Positions 52,777-62,035 of a DNA stretch of 64,000 nt are shown here, one piece after another. Both the position numbers and the translations under genes were made by a program. The DNA comes from Caldifermentibacillus hisashii. Lineage in GTDB: Bacteria > Bacillota > Bacilli > Bacillales > Caldibacillaceae. Location: the NCBI RefSeq assembly GCF_027568575.1, contig NZ_JANUVP010000016.1, one strand, 5' to 3'. Every line of letters starts with the position of its first letter. Within the stretch, counting starts at the first letter, position 1. The notes below the pieces were generated by a model. That model worked only from the letters and a program-made list of their open reading frames with translations. It was not told the DNA's origin and made no database searches.

Positions 52777-52979
52777 TTACTCCCCTAGAACATCTGCCAC
52801 CGTAACAGTATCACGGAGATCAAAGTGTTCCCCTTTTCTACTCCGAACGTTTCATTTGTTTCTTCGGCAATTGCGTCAACAATTAATTTTTCCCCGTCAT
52901 GTTCTTCAATGATGATGGTTGCAAGAAATCGAGCTGGAACCTTTCCGTCATTGTACAGATTTGTGTAATCAAGTTCCAC
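52777..52979 (-). pseudogene. Small gene with a frameshift
   Basis: The GTG-initiated reading runs MELDYTNLYNDG ... ETFGVEKG and then hits NTLISVILL in frame. A -1 shift at AAAAGGGG instead gives EHFDLRDTVTVADVLGE and stops at 52777, which looks like the genuine C-terminus. Whether the shift is a mutation, a sequence error or programmed is open. Confidence 0.5.
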
Positions 52980-53000
52980 GCCTTTGACGATTATGCGTTT

Positions 53001-53213
53001 TTAAGGTATTGAAATCGTGTTACCCATTCCATCTTCCCAACCGTTTACACCTTCACCGTTGTCCAGGTCTTGGATGATTTGTTCCATGTCTTCAATAGTT
53101 GCTGGTGTAATTGTTGCAACCACTTCTTCACCTTTCACTACTTGAAATTCATGTAGATCTCCATCAAATTGAACTTCTACAACTTTGTAACCTTCTCTTT
53201 CCCATGTTTTCAT
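53001..53213 (-). CDS. Small hypothetical protein, 70 residues
   Basis: Acidic; ATG overlaps the previous gene's stop (ATGA). Sits in a run of small unknown genes typical of phage or plasmid accessory regions. Confidence 0.55.
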   Translation of the reverse strand: MKTWEREGYKVVEVQFDGDLHEFQVVKGEEVVATITPATIEDMEQIIQDLDNGEGVNGWEDGMGNTISIP

Positions 53214-53455
53214 TCTTCATTCCCTCCTTGAGTTTCAGTTTCAAGAAATAATTTTTCTACATCTTCTAAGGACAATGGATAGTTTGCTTCTATTTCATCT
53301 GTGGACTTAGTTCTTAAATAAAACCCTTCCTCATACCAATGCCTAACTTCTGTAAATGAAAGTTCATCATCCACTAATTGCATTAATGGGTTGGCTATTT
53401 CTCCATCCTCACTATCCACCCAAACATACCGTTCTTTCCAATTTAAAGTCTTCAT
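53210..53455 (-). CDS. Small hypothetical protein, 81 residues
   Basis: Acidic; AAGGGGAAAATAAC precedes ATG 53455. Overlaps the downstream gene by 4 nt, so the pair is coupled. No domain recognised. Confidence 0.55.
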   Translation of the reverse strand: MKTLNWKERYVWVDSEDGEIANPLMQLVDDELSFTEVRHWYEEGFYLRTKSTDEIEANYPLSLEDVEKLFLETETQGGNEE

Positions 53456-53544
53456 TTGTTATTTTCCCCTTCCTTTATATCTTGACTATAATATATCATA
53501 AACTGTATATACGTGTCAATACTTGTAATTACATTTTCTAAATT

Positions 53545-53577
53545 TTTTAGATAAAAAATAGGGGGATTAACACCCCT
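53545..53577 (-). terminator. Terminator after the SecA-tail gene
   Basis: AGGGG/CCCCT stem then ATTTTTTATC on the minus strand. Confidence 0.5.
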
Positions 53578-53619
53578 AACACGAAACAGTTTTCTTAGCT
53601 TACTTTCAGTTTTTTAAAT

Positions 53620-53871
53620 TTAAGCGTCTTTACCGTGACAGTTTTTATACTTCTTCCCACTGCCACACGAGCATGGATCATTCTGGCCAATTTTCTTTTC
53701 CACTCGAATTGGTTTTCGTTTCGGTTTACTTTCACCGTCCGAACTAGGAATAACTGCTTGACCCTTGGCAACTTCTTCCCGTTTTAAATTATTCACGATT
53801 TCCGACTTCATGATATATTTGGCAACATCATCTTCAATTGAATCCACCATTGCTTCACATAATATTTTCAT
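53620..53871 (-). CDS. SecA C-terminal tail as an independent small protein
   Basis: 83 residues matching only the SecA C-terminal segment: VDSIEDDVAKYIMKSEI, a KRKP linker and the SEC-C zinc motif NDPCSCGSGKKYKNCHG. The DEAD motor and substrate domains are absent. No ribosome binding site is seen before ATG 53871, so this could be a truncated secA remnant rather than an expressed gene. A free SEC-C module could also bind SecB-type partners. Confidence 0.6.
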   Translation of the reverse strand: MKILCEAMVDSIEDDVAKYIMKSEIVNNLKREEVAKGQAVIPSSDGESKPKRKPIRVEKKIGQNDPCSCGSGKKYKNCHGKDA

Positions 53872-53946
53872 TAAAGTAGGTTAAGTGAGTGGTTTAGTGT
53901 TTTTTACACATTCCTCCTTTTTAAAATTTTTAACTTAGATTTGATC

Positions 53947-54312
53947 CTACTTTTTAACACAATAATACTTATTGCCTGCGAAATCTGTTTGATAACCTTC
54001 TGCCAGAAATGCCTTCTCATGATACTTCTCTTTTGTAATTACCGCAGAATAATCAGCAATTATTACATCATCTTCCGGTATTTCATCTAAATCTGTATAC
54101 CTTTCTAAATGGACCCATAGGTTTTCATACACATCAATAGAATATACTTCTAAATCCTCGTTATCATCGAGAGACTCCATCATTCTTTCAGCATCCTCAC
54201 TCGTTTCGAATAAGGTGAACACTGCTCCATCATAAGTTTCTACAAATTCACCATTTGCGTAAACCTCATTTGATTTTTCATTTTTGATGATGTATTTTAC
54301 TTGGTTTGACAT
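53947..54312 (-). CDS. Hypothetical protein, 121 residues
   Basis: Acidic soluble protein; AAGGAGG precedes ATG 54312. No recognised motif. The following 340 bp up to uvrX holds no gene apart from a promoter and SOS box. Confidence 0.55.
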   Translation of the reverse strand: MSNQVKYIIKNEKSNEVYANGEFVETYDGAVFTLFETSEDAERMMESLDDNEDLEVYSIDVYENLWVHLERYTDLDEIPEDDVIIADYSAVITKEKYHEKAFLAEGYQTDFAGNKYYCVKK

Positions 54313-54560
54313 TTTAAGTTCCTCCTTAGTTTTATAACCCTTATCTTAAGCTAATTTCATTATATCATTATATGTATTTACATGTCAATGCGTATATTTA
54401 CAAGTATATATTTTCTGCATTTTAAAAAAGTTGAACCTAATATTAGTAATCCTCCTAATAGTGCTATTCCTTTTTTCATCCCCTTTCTCCTCCTCTCTTC
54501 TCATTTTTTGTATTACATAAAGTATGTTTTCCAATAGATATAGTATGGTAAAAATTGTTG

Positions 54561-54589
54561 TTGAAAACGAACTTATATTCTTATAAAAT
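54561..54589 (+). promoter_or_regulatory. uvrX promoter
   Basis: TTGAAA at 54561-54566 and TAAAAT at 54584-54589, spaced 17 nt, upstream of the SOS box and uvrX. Confidence 0.55.
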
Positions 54590-54606
54590 AATGTATATAT
54601 TAATTT

Positions 54607-54620
54607 CAAACATATGTTTG
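54607..54620 (+). promoter_or_regulatory. Candidate LexA box of uvrX
   Basis: CAAACATATGTTTG, a perfect palindrome close to the Bacillus consensus CGAACRNRYGTTYG (G to A, C to T at symmetric positions). It lies downstream of the promoter. Confidence 0.5.
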
Positions 54621-54653
54621 TGGATGTGCCCCAGGTTTGGAGGAGGTGGTAAA

Positions 54654-55913
54654 ATGGTTGATTATGGCCGTTTGCCGCATCAACATATTTTGTGTGTTGA
54701 TATTAAGAGTTTTTATGCCAGTTGTTCAGCGGTGATATATGGGCTTGATCCGCTCGAATGCTATTTGGTCGTTGTCGGTGATAAAGAACGGGAAGGAAGT
54801 GTTGTGTTGGCTGCTTCCCCACGGATGAAAAAAGAGTTTGGGATTCAAACAGGATCCCGCTTGTTTGAAGTGCCAAGTGATCCACGAATAAAAATTGTCG
54901 AGCCGCAAATGGCGACTTATTTACGGGTGTCAACGGAAATCACTCGACTGTTCAATCGTTATGTACCAAAAGAAGCCATTCATGTTTACAGCGTCGATGA
55001 GAGTTTTATTAAGGTTGATGGAACGGCACATTTGTGGGGTGGATTCAGACAGATTGCCGAGAAGATAAAAGACGATTTGATGCGGGAATTCCAGCTTACA
55101 TGTGCGATTGGAATCGGCCCCAATATGCTTATAGCAAAACTGGCCCTGGATTTGGATGCGAAAAAATCCGGGATTGCCCACTGGACATATGAAGATATAC
55201 CGAAAAAGCTATGGACTGTCTCACCCTTGAAAGAAATGTGGGGAATTGGCAGCCGCCTCGAAAAAACATTAAATAACATGGGGATTTTTTCAGTCGGGCA
55301 ATTGGCTCATTATGACTTGGAAAAATTAGAAAAGAAATTTGGCATTATGGGGAATCAGCTTTATTACCATGCCTGGGGAGTCGATTTATCGGAAATCGGG
55401 GCGCCGATCATGGACGGTCAAGTCAGTTTCGGTAAAAGTCAAATATTGTTGCGCGATTATAAAAACGTAACCGAAATCAAGCATGTCATCTTAGAAATGT
55501 GCGAAGAAGTAGCAAGGCGGGCGCGAACAGGAAAATATGCGGGACGGACCATCAGCCTTGGTATTGGTTATAGTCATGAAGAATTAGGCGGAGGATTTAA
55601 TCGGTCGAAAACGGTTGAATCAGCGACCAATATGACAATGGATCTGTACCGCATTTGTTTGGAACTTTTTAACAAGCATTACGACGGGCGAACGGTGCGA
55701 CAAATTTCCATCGCTCTGTCCAATATTGTCCCGGATGAAAGCATTCAGCTGGATCTATTTGACCCCAATTTATGGAAGAAAAAGAAATTAGGTTATACCG
55801 TGGACAGCATTCGTCAACGGTTTGGTTCTGCCTCCTTGCTTAGAGCAGTTTCCTATACGGAAGGGGGAACGGCACGAAGACGGGCGAAACTTGTCGGCGG
55901 ACATAAAGCGTAA
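54654..55913 (+). CDS. uvrX: Y-family DNA polymerase UvrX
   Basis: 419 residues. The fingers region has VDIKSFYASCSA; the active-site SVDESFIKV follows at about residue 120; the little-finger domain ends in a C-terminal tail (LLRAVSYTEGGTARRRAKL). It matches the UvrX/YqjW type of Y-family translesion polymerase. ATG 54654 follows GGAGGAGGTGG. Higher GC than its AT-rich neighbours suggests recent transfer. An SOS box lies upstream and yolD downstream. Confidence 0.9.
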   Translation: MVDYGRLPHQHILCVDIKSFYASCSAVIYGLDPLECYLVVVGDKEREGSVVLAASPRMKKEFGIQTGSRLFEVPSDPRIKIVEPQMATYLRVSTEITRLFNRYVPKEAIHVYSVDESFIKVDGTAHLWGGFRQIAEKIKDDLMREFQLTCAIGIGPNMLIAKLALDLDAKKSGIAHWTYEDIPKKLWTVSPLKEMWGIGSRLEKTLNNMGIFSVGQLAHYDLEKLEKKFGIMGNQLYYHAWGVDLSEIGAPIMDGQVSFGKSQILLRDYKNVTEIKHVILEMCEEVARRARTGKYAGRTISLGIGYSHEELGGGFNRSKTVESATNMTMDLYRICLELFNKHYDGRTVRQISIALSNIVPDESIQLDLFDPNLWKKKKLGYTVDSIRQRFGSASLLRAVSYTEGGTARRRAKLVGGHKA

Positions 55914-56022
55914 TGATTTTTGGAAAATGTACGATGAGGCAGCTAATTTTTTAAAGATCGGATAGACTTGCTTTTCAGCATATTTATAGTAATCTACCGT
56001 ATGCGGAAAGGGATGATTCAAG

Positions 56023-56355
56023 ATGATTCGCGATCGCGGACGAATTAAATGGACGGCAATGATGCTGCCGGAGCATGTCAAAAAGTTGCGTGATTGGGTA
56101 AAAGAGGATCTGTGGGAATCACCAAAGGAATTGGATGAACAACAATTGGAAGAGTTTAATGAAAAGGTTCAAGTGGCCAAAGCAACGAATAGGAAGGTGA
56201 CCATTCAATATTATGGCGGACATCATTATGAGGCAATCATCGGAAAAATTCGCTCTTTTGACACCTTCCAAAACGATATTCAAGTGGTAAATGAAGAAGG
56301 AGATATCTATTCCATCCCACTGGCGGCGATTACCGACATCGAATATATTGGATGA
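56023..56355 (+). CDS. yolD: YolD-like protein
   Basis: 110 residues: N-terminal DRGRIKWTAMMLPEH (YolD signature), then a short helical and beta part ending DIEYIG. YolD-like proteins are typically encoded beside uvrX and are thought to be DNA-damage-related. It follows uvrX by 110 nt and shares its direction. Confidence 0.8.
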   Translation: MIRDRGRIKWTAMMLPEHVKKLRDWVKEDLWESPKELDEQQLEEFNEKVQVAKATNRKVTIQYYGGHHYEAIIGKIRSFDTFQNDIQVVNEEGDIYSIPLAAITDIEYIG

Positions 56356-56367
56356 CTTGTTAATAAG

Positions 56368-56510
56368 AAAAGCGCAGAGCGCCCGCTTAGCGACGTACAA
56401 ACTGGAGCGCCCCGCAATGAGAACAGATTTGCTTCCTCGAATAGGCTATAGCGCAGGAGCACATTAAAGGGGAGTGAAGTTTGCTAGTCACTGGCGCTCG
56501 AAGCTAGACA
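56368..56510. repeat. Dispersed repeat-like structured element
   Basis: GC-rich stretch with AGCGC/GCGC clusters (GAAAAGCGCAGAGCGCCC ... GGCGCTCGAAGCTAGAC). Its composition differs strongly from neighbours, and it has no coding potential. It resembles short repeats of Bacillus and Geobacillus chromosomes; identity is from memory of style, not a match. It lies in the 56356-56584 gap after yolD. Confidence 0.4.
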
Positions 56511-56561
56511 ATAAAACTAGTCCCAAGTTAATTACTTGTATTTTTATACTTTCTTATTCTG

Positions 56562-56583
56562 TAAAAAAATAAGGGGACTTTCC
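56562..56583 (-). terminator. Terminator after the zinc-ribbon/DUF2325 gene
   Basis: AGGG/CCCCT stem then TTTTTTT on the minus strand, directly after the stop at 56585. Confidence 0.6.
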
Positions 56584-56584
56584 C

Positions 56585-57970
56585 TCATCCAACTATATCA
56601 TATAGTATTTTTTGAATATTTATGCTCTTCGAGTAATAAATAGGTTTATTATTTTCAATTGCATAAGCCTTTGCTTCCCACATGGTTACATGGGGGATAA
56701 ATTGCGTGAGCAAAACGAGAATATCAGCCTTCTTTATTGTTTGGTAGAAATCATGATCCAATGATTCACCCGGATGTGTTAATATCTGACAGACATATTC
56801 TTTTTGGGCTTGTTCTTGACGTTGACCACCGATAATAGCAATGGTCTTACCTATAAGCGTACTGTATTTGTCGTCAGTCACTTCTTCTTTATTTTCATTT
56901 TCATCTAATACAGGTGCATTTTCAGTACTGGTTTCAACTGGCTTCAATTCATGAATAATACGTTCTTTTTCTTTCAATTCTTGAATTAATTCATTAACAA
57001 AAGTTTTTAACTCGTGAATTTTTTCGATGTCCGATGTATCACGATGATAGACAATTTTCTTGTTTTCTAAACGATTTATGTTTTCGTATGCTTGATGTAG
57101 TTTATATTCCAGTCTTGCCCGTTCAGCTTTTAGTTTGTCAATCTGATGGACATAATCGGTAATCTTGCCTCGTAATCTATTTAATTCGCTCGCCAACATG
57201 GAAATTCGCCTAAACAGAAAGTCATTATCTTCACGATTTTTCTGGATGACCGAACCTATCCATTCCGTCCGTAATTGTTCCGTTGCCTCGCCTAATGGGA
57301 AATGCAAAATAATAAACCGCATACGTTTCTTTCCATAGTGTTGAATATCCATTGTAACATCCCAACCCATAGCACCTATTTCCAACAAATGATGATAAAT
57401 AAAATAATCATTTGCTTGTTTCCAAAATCGTTGTTTTTCTTCTATCGTATTTAATCGATTTAAAACTTCTTTCCTCAATTTACTTACTGTGTTTGCATGT
57501 GTTTCCATATTAATTTTTAAAAAGGCGTCTTTTATTTCAAAGTCTTGCAGTTCATTGACCATACTCCGCCAATTGGCAATCGCATAATCTGTATATTGCT
57601 CCCAAAATTGGGTTTCATTTTTTTTAAAAATCTTAAAACGCAGTTCATGTTCCCTTTTCAAATTTTCGGAATGAGGATCGTCGGTAAACATTAAGTTCCC
57701 ATAGTCAATTTTTTGTTCTACGATCGTCATACCTCGACCTTCATCTAAGTAAATAATAGATTCCGGACTATTTTCCATGCCACATTTTGAACAATGAATC
57801 TTTTCAATCATGTGTTGAGTTTCGTCCATTTTTTCTTCAAGAACTTTAAATGGCAGTGTCCCATAATCAAAAATTCTCTTTTTAATAGTGGTGTTACAAT
57901 TTTTACATTTGCCTCTCAACCAGACTGTTACGTGTAATTCCATATTTAAAAACGGACGAATGTCAGTCAT
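56585..57970 (-). CDS. Zinc-ribbon, coiled-coil, DUF2325-domain protein next to the type IV CRISPR locus
   Basis: 461 residues. An N-terminal zinc-ribbon has two Cys pairs (GKCKNCN and HCSKCG, about residues 15-62). A central helical region with a coiled coil (SELNRLRGKITDYV onward) spans about 255-345. The C-terminal ~90 residues are DUF2325-like (GKTIAIIGGQRQEQAQ ... ILVLLTQFIPHV). It lies 270 nt downstream of recD in the same direction. Zinc fingers also occur in the Csf1 large subunit, but Csf1 normally precedes csf2. I call it a candidate CRISPR-associated gene of unknown role. Confidence 0.6.
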   Translation of the reverse strand: MTDIRPFLNMELHVTVWLRGKCKNCNTTIKKRIFDYGTLPFKVLEEKMDETQHMIEKIHCSKCGMENSPESIIYLDEGRGMTIVEQKIDYGNLMFTDDPHSENLKREHELRFKIFKKNETQFWEQYTDYAIANWRSMVNELQDFEIKDAFLKINMETHANTVSKLRKEVLNRLNTIEEKQRFWKQANDYFIYHHLLEIGAMGWDVTMDIQHYGKKRMRFIILHFPLGEATEQLRTEWIGSVIQKNREDNDFLFRRISMLASELNRLRGKITDYVHQIDKLKAERARLEYKLHQAYENINRLENKKIVYHRDTSDIEKIHELKTFVNELIQELKEKERIIHELKPVETSTENAPVLDENENKEEVTDDKYSTLIGKTIAIIGGQRQEQAQKEYVCQILTHPGESLDHDFYQTIKKADILVLLTQFIPHVTMWEAKAYAIENNKPIYYSKSINIQKILYDIVG

Positions 57971-58239
57971 ATTTTTTCTCTCCTAATCCCGTTATTCACC
58001 TTTTGTAATCTATTATAATGAAATTGTAACGCAAACCATAAGATTTTTGGTGATGTTATCAAATAGCTACAGAAACACTATTGTTCAGTTACATATCTAG
58101 TATTTTTTATGTTAAAAATAAATGAACGGAATAAAGATAATTAACAAAATACTTCTATACAACATAATTGTACGCAGTTAATGGCCGTTACATAAGCAGA
58201 AATAGATTGGAACATTACTTCGTTTGCGAACTTCCTATG

Positions 58240-60177
58240 TTACTCGTGGTACATTTTTTTACTTTGGGTTCGATAAAATAATGGTAATCTTGTTATTCGA
58301 CGACTCCCTTTTGATTTAACCGATTTTTCTAATGCTGCATCATTACCAATTAAGATTAAATGTTTTTTACTCCTTGTCATTGCGGTATAAAGTAAAATTT
58401 GATTCCAAATTTTGGTTTTATTGTGGCTCCAGATCGGTAAGATTACCGTATCTGCTTCAATTCCTTGGGCTTTATGGACTGTAATTGCATAGCCGACCAT
58501 CCAATCCTTTTCAGCTTGTTTCTCCTCTAATGCTATTACTCGATTATAACCAAAATCAGCTGTTATATAGTTGTTGTCAACGGCTATAATTTGCCCTCTT
58601 TCTCCATTAAAGACTCCATTTTGATAATCCGTTCGACTTTGAATAATCATAGTGTTCTTTAAGAAACCCGTGTTCTTCATAATCTTCTTTTGAATGGTTT
58701 CATTCAAAATAACTCGTCCGAGTTTTTCTTCATGTCTTGGTGTAAGTAACACGGTATCATTGCCCGATTCCATATATGCTTTGACCGTTTTATTTAAAAT
58801 ATCATCTATATTTTCTTCTTGTATATAGGTTACATCCCCAGCTTCAACACATTTGATTAATTCCGTTTGAAATAAATTCCATCTATCGTTTGGATCCTCT
58901 ACTAATAACGATTGAAAAAGGAAAGGTAACCGGGAACCTTTTTCTGTACGGTGAATTTGATTTAAATATGTCCATTTTGGAATTATTGGAATCTCGTCTA
59001 CTGTTTGTAGTCGTTTCAATCCATGAGTTAAATCATAAAGAACTTTTCCGGGTCCCACGCTATCTAATTGATTGCTGTCTCCAACCAATACAACATGTGC
59101 ATGATTAGGAATTGCCCATAATAAACTTCGGCACAGGTAAATATCTACCATACTCATTTCATCAACAATAACCACATCTGTATCCAACGGTTCTTTTTTA
59201 TAGGAATAAGATGTCCGGCACATTCCAATAGCAGATGAAGGTTTCATTTTCAATAGGCTATGAATTGTTCTACACTTGTTTTCATTGTCTTTGAAATAAT
59301 CACTAACAATAGCAGAAGTGGATCTTTCTAATCTTCTTTGTAAATTTTGTGCCGCATTTCCAGTCGGTGCGCATATTTTTATTCGATACTCCGGGTTTTC
59401 TTCTAATAATAAGGCTACAAGAGTTTCTATCGTGTGACTTTTACCAGTTCCCGGTCCACCCGTTATGATAGAAACTTTATGCTCAAAAACAGCCCCTATT
59501 GCATTTGCTTGCTCTTGATCAGCTTTTAATTGACGTGCTTTCTTTTTTACAGTTTCCACCGGTGTTTTGAGAAATGGTTTTTCCGTTAAAATGGTTATGA
59601 TACGTTGAGCAATTTGTAATTCGGACCAATATGATGGCACATGTCGTAACATAAAACGTCCCTCATACTCCTCAAAATCAAAAATCTTTCTACCATTTAA
59701 ACGGACATCATTCAACATCTCTAATGTATTATAAAAAACATGAGTATCTAAACGTGGGATCTTTTTCCCCTCTTTTGTTTCATACCAATCAAACAAGTGT
59801 TTCTGTTCGACATATAAATCTGATGATTGAGATAAAATTCTTGTTACTTCCTCACGGAGACTACCTTTATTCACAATAAATTCTTTTCCGGATATATTTT
59901 CGACTTGATCAGTAAGACGATACCATGTAGTGTGGCCATTTCCTAGTTTTTTCATAAATGCTTCACTCATGGCTCCCACTAATCGCCTCGGATCATTAAA
60001 AACATATTGCTTGGTTTCGTGTGCATATTTATCTGCAAGCCGAAAAGGAACCCCATATAATACGGATTTATAAACATTTTGCTCAAGTATAGAAACCAAC
60101 TGATCATACGGTAAATTCACAGTTTCTTTAAATTCTTCAGGAACATTTAACTTCGGACTTTCAACAAGTTTTTCCAT
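58240..60177 (-). CDS. RecD-like helicase of the type IV CRISPR locus
   Basis: 645 residues. Walker A is IITGGPGTGKSHT (about residue 240), Walker B is VVIVDEMSMVD, then HVVLVGDSNQL; the C-terminal UvrD-type motif GYAITVHKAQG closes the ATPase core. RecD-type helicases replace DinG (Csf4) in type IV-D CRISPR systems, where they are thought to act on target DNA. ATG 60177 lies 15 nt after the cas6 stop, so it is in the cas operon. Confidence 0.85.
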   Translation of the reverse strand: MEKLVESPKLNVPEEFKETVNLPYDQLVSILEQNVYKSVLYGVPFRLADKYAHETKQYVFNDPRRLVGAMSEAFMKKLGNGHTTWYRLTDQVENISGKEFIVNKGSLREEVTRILSQSSDLYVEQKHLFDWYETKEGKKIPRLDTHVFYNTLEMLNDVRLNGRKIFDFEEYEGRFMLRHVPSYWSELQIAQRIITILTEKPFLKTPVETVKKKARQLKADQEQANAIGAVFEHKVSIITGGPGTGKSHTIETLVALLLEENPEYRIKICAPTGNAAQNLQRRLERSTSAIVSDYFKDNENKCRTIHSLLKMKPSSAIGMCRTSYSYKKEPLDTDVVIVDEMSMVDIYLCRSLLWAIPNHAHVVLVGDSNQLDSVGPGKVLYDLTHGLKRLQTVDEIPIIPKWTYLNQIHRTEKGSRLPFLFQSLLVEDPNDRWNLFQTELIKCVEAGDVTYIQEENIDDILNKTVKAYMESGNDTVLLTPRHEEKLGRVILNETIQKKIMKNTGFLKNTMIIQSRTDYQNGVFNGERGQIIAVDNNYITADFGYNRVIALEEKQAEKDWMVGYAITVHKAQGIEADTVILPIWSHNKTKIWNQILLYTAMTRSKKHLILIGNDAALEKSVKSKGSRRITRLPLFYRTQSKKMYHE

Positions 60178-60191
60178 ACTTTCTCCCCTCC

Positions 60192-60953
60192 TTATGCACG
60201 TTTTAATTCGATATGACCAAATCCATATCCTTTCTTATGCCCGACACCTGAATATTTGGCCACTTTTAAGAGCATACCAAAAAGCCTTCTCTGCTCGTCC
60301 GATAATTGATGACATGAAAGATGAATTTCTCCAACAAAACTATCATCATATTTTGAATAACGGTCGATTTTAACGTCAACTGGGTAACCAATAACATTGA
60401 TTATCGAAATAGAACGAATAAGTTCCTCTTGTTCGTTAAGACTAATTTTGACATTATATAAAAGATGAAGATTTCTGGCCATCGAACGAATTAGTAACCT
60501 TAAGTCTGGATAAGCCTTGGTTTGATAACGGTCAACTTGAAATGTACGAAACCGAGTTGGCGTTAAAAACACTAATTTAAATTCAGACGGAACCGATGTT
60601 GCCTGTAGATGATTTAAAGAAATTGCTTCTTGTTTATCTAATGAATAACGGATTATTTTTAGACTTCCATGCCCTAACCACAATTCACGAGAGGTTTCTA
60701 ATGTACGTAACATCGCATAAGTCAAAGGTTCACCAATACATTGAATCTGAATGATAGCCTGCGTACCATCTAACTTACTTGAGTTCCATTGACGAATAAA
60801 CGGATGAAATTCCGGTGGACGATATTTAACATGAGGATAATCCTTGCCCGCCAAAAAATAACATAGTCCATGTAAATGTTTTGGATATGGCTTGTACACA
60901 TAGGATTCCGATTTTAATTCAATTTGGATAGTTGACGCAACAATAGAATCCAT
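60192..60953 (-). CDS. cas6: Cas6-family CRISPR RNA endoribonuclease
   Basis: 253 residues. N-terminal RAMP-like strand region (QIELKSESYVYKPYPKHLHG) and the C-terminal glycine-rich motif GVGHKKGYGFGHIEL, characteristic of Cas6. It cuts pre-crRNA at repeats; here the array lies 68 nt upstream in the same direction. A histidine in LHGLCYFLAG is a catalytic candidate. Followed by recD after 15 nt. Confidence 0.88.
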   Translation of the reverse strand: MDSIVASTIQIELKSESYVYKPYPKHLHGLCYFLAGKDYPHVKYRPPEFHPFIRQWNSSKLDGTQAIIQIQCIGEPLTYAMLRTLETSRELWLGHGSLKIIRYSLDKQEAISLNHLQATSVPSEFKLVFLTPTRFRTFQVDRYQTKAYPDLRLLIRSMARNLHLLYNVKISLNEQEELIRSISIINVIGYPVDVKIDRYSKYDDSFVGEIHLSCHQLSDEQRRLFGMLLKVAKYSGVGHKKGYGFGHIELKRA

Positions 60954-61020
60954 TACTTCTCACTCCTTAACAAAATCCCATAAAATAATTCGAGTTTAAT
61001 AAATCGTCCATTATGTATTT

Positions 61021-61859
61021 TTAATTAATCCATATAGTTCGGTACGAACGCAGTTTCATTATTAATATATAGAGCTAATTGATACTTTTTACCCCATAAC
61101 ATTCAGGCTGAATTCAAAAACTGTAAATTATCTATTTAGGGATATTAATTTTTTACTCCATATAGTTCAGTACGAACATTGCCTATTACATTGATACACT
61201 GAAACTCATTAGGCCTTTTCACCCCATATTATTCAGTTTAAACATACTTTTAATTTTAATTTTTTGCATATTAGTTTTCTATTTACTCCATATAATTCCG
61301 TTCTTAAACAGATTTCGCATATGCAAAATGAATTTTACCCCATATCATTCAGTAACAACACAGTTGTGATGACTGGTAGAATTTCTTTAATACACTTTAT
61401 ACCCCATATTGTTCAGCTTAAACGCTTCATATTTTTTTCGTGAATTTTCACCGATTAAAACTTTTTACCCCATATTGTTCAGATTAAACGTGTCACACAA
61501 GGGTCAGTTGGAAAATTAGTAAAAGTCTTTTTACCCCATACAGTTCAGTTCAAACATGCTAACCCAATGTGTAATAAAGGTTTGTTCCTTCCTTTTACCC
61601 CATAGCTTCACGATACCATTCCTTTGTTAAATACTTTTTACCCCATATAGTTCAGCTCAAACGTGATGCTTATGTTCGTTTCGATCAAAGGCTAAATCCT
61701 TTTTACCCCATATTGTTCATCTCAAACTTCACTAAAGCAGGTGGACGTAGAGACATTTTCCTCTTTTTACCCCATATAGTTCAGCTCAAACCGACGTACT
61801 CCACGATAGAGTCAAAAGCAACGCTAAAAACTTTTTACCCCATATAGTTCAGCTCAAAC
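61021..61859 (-). CRISPR. Type IV CRISPR array, 14 repeats, decaying distally
   Basis: 29-nt repeats; minus-strand consensus begins GTTTGAGCTGAAC and ends ATGGGGTAAAAAG. Positions (proximal to distal): 61831, 61763, 61699, 61634, 61591 (truncated), 61527, 61461, 61395, 61331, 61279, 61215, 61149, 61085 and 61021. Spacers are mostly 35-39 nt. The first four repeats are near-perfect; later ones carry more substitutions and indels, and two spacers are shortened (14 and 21 nt). The array lies between csf3 and cas6 on the cas strand. The leader should be at the 61860 side. Confidence 0.95.
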
Positions 61860-62035
61860 AGAATCAAGAAATTATCAATCATATTAGACTTGAAACAATA
61901 AGAACAATCCTTATTGAAACCTTTCTAGCCTTGGTTTTTTCTACTATTCCTTGAACCACTCCACCTTATAGAAGGTAGAGATTCTATTTGTCACGAAGTT
62001 TGATTTTTGATACCTTTCGGACTTAAAACAAAGTT
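61860..62035 (-). promoter_or_regulatory. Putative CRISPR leader, with the right end of a TnpB element
   Basis: The AT-rich segment 61860-61945 adjoins the best-preserved repeat and is the probable leader. From 61945 to 62035 the sequence holds a stem-loop (61961-61979, CTACCTT/AAGGTGG on the minus strand) followed by TTCAA, as at the right ends of IS605/IS1341-type elements, and leads into the TnpB tail. It may contain a relic guide-RNA scaffold. Confidence 0.5.

Noticed and set aside
54703..55279. Overlapping minus-strand ORFs inside uvrX
   Set aside because: Antisense shadows of a clear Y-family polymerase gene.
60961..61000. Possible fifteenth CRISPR repeat
   Set aside because: Only a few bases (CCCATA, TTCGAGTTTAA) resemble the repeat; too weak to count.
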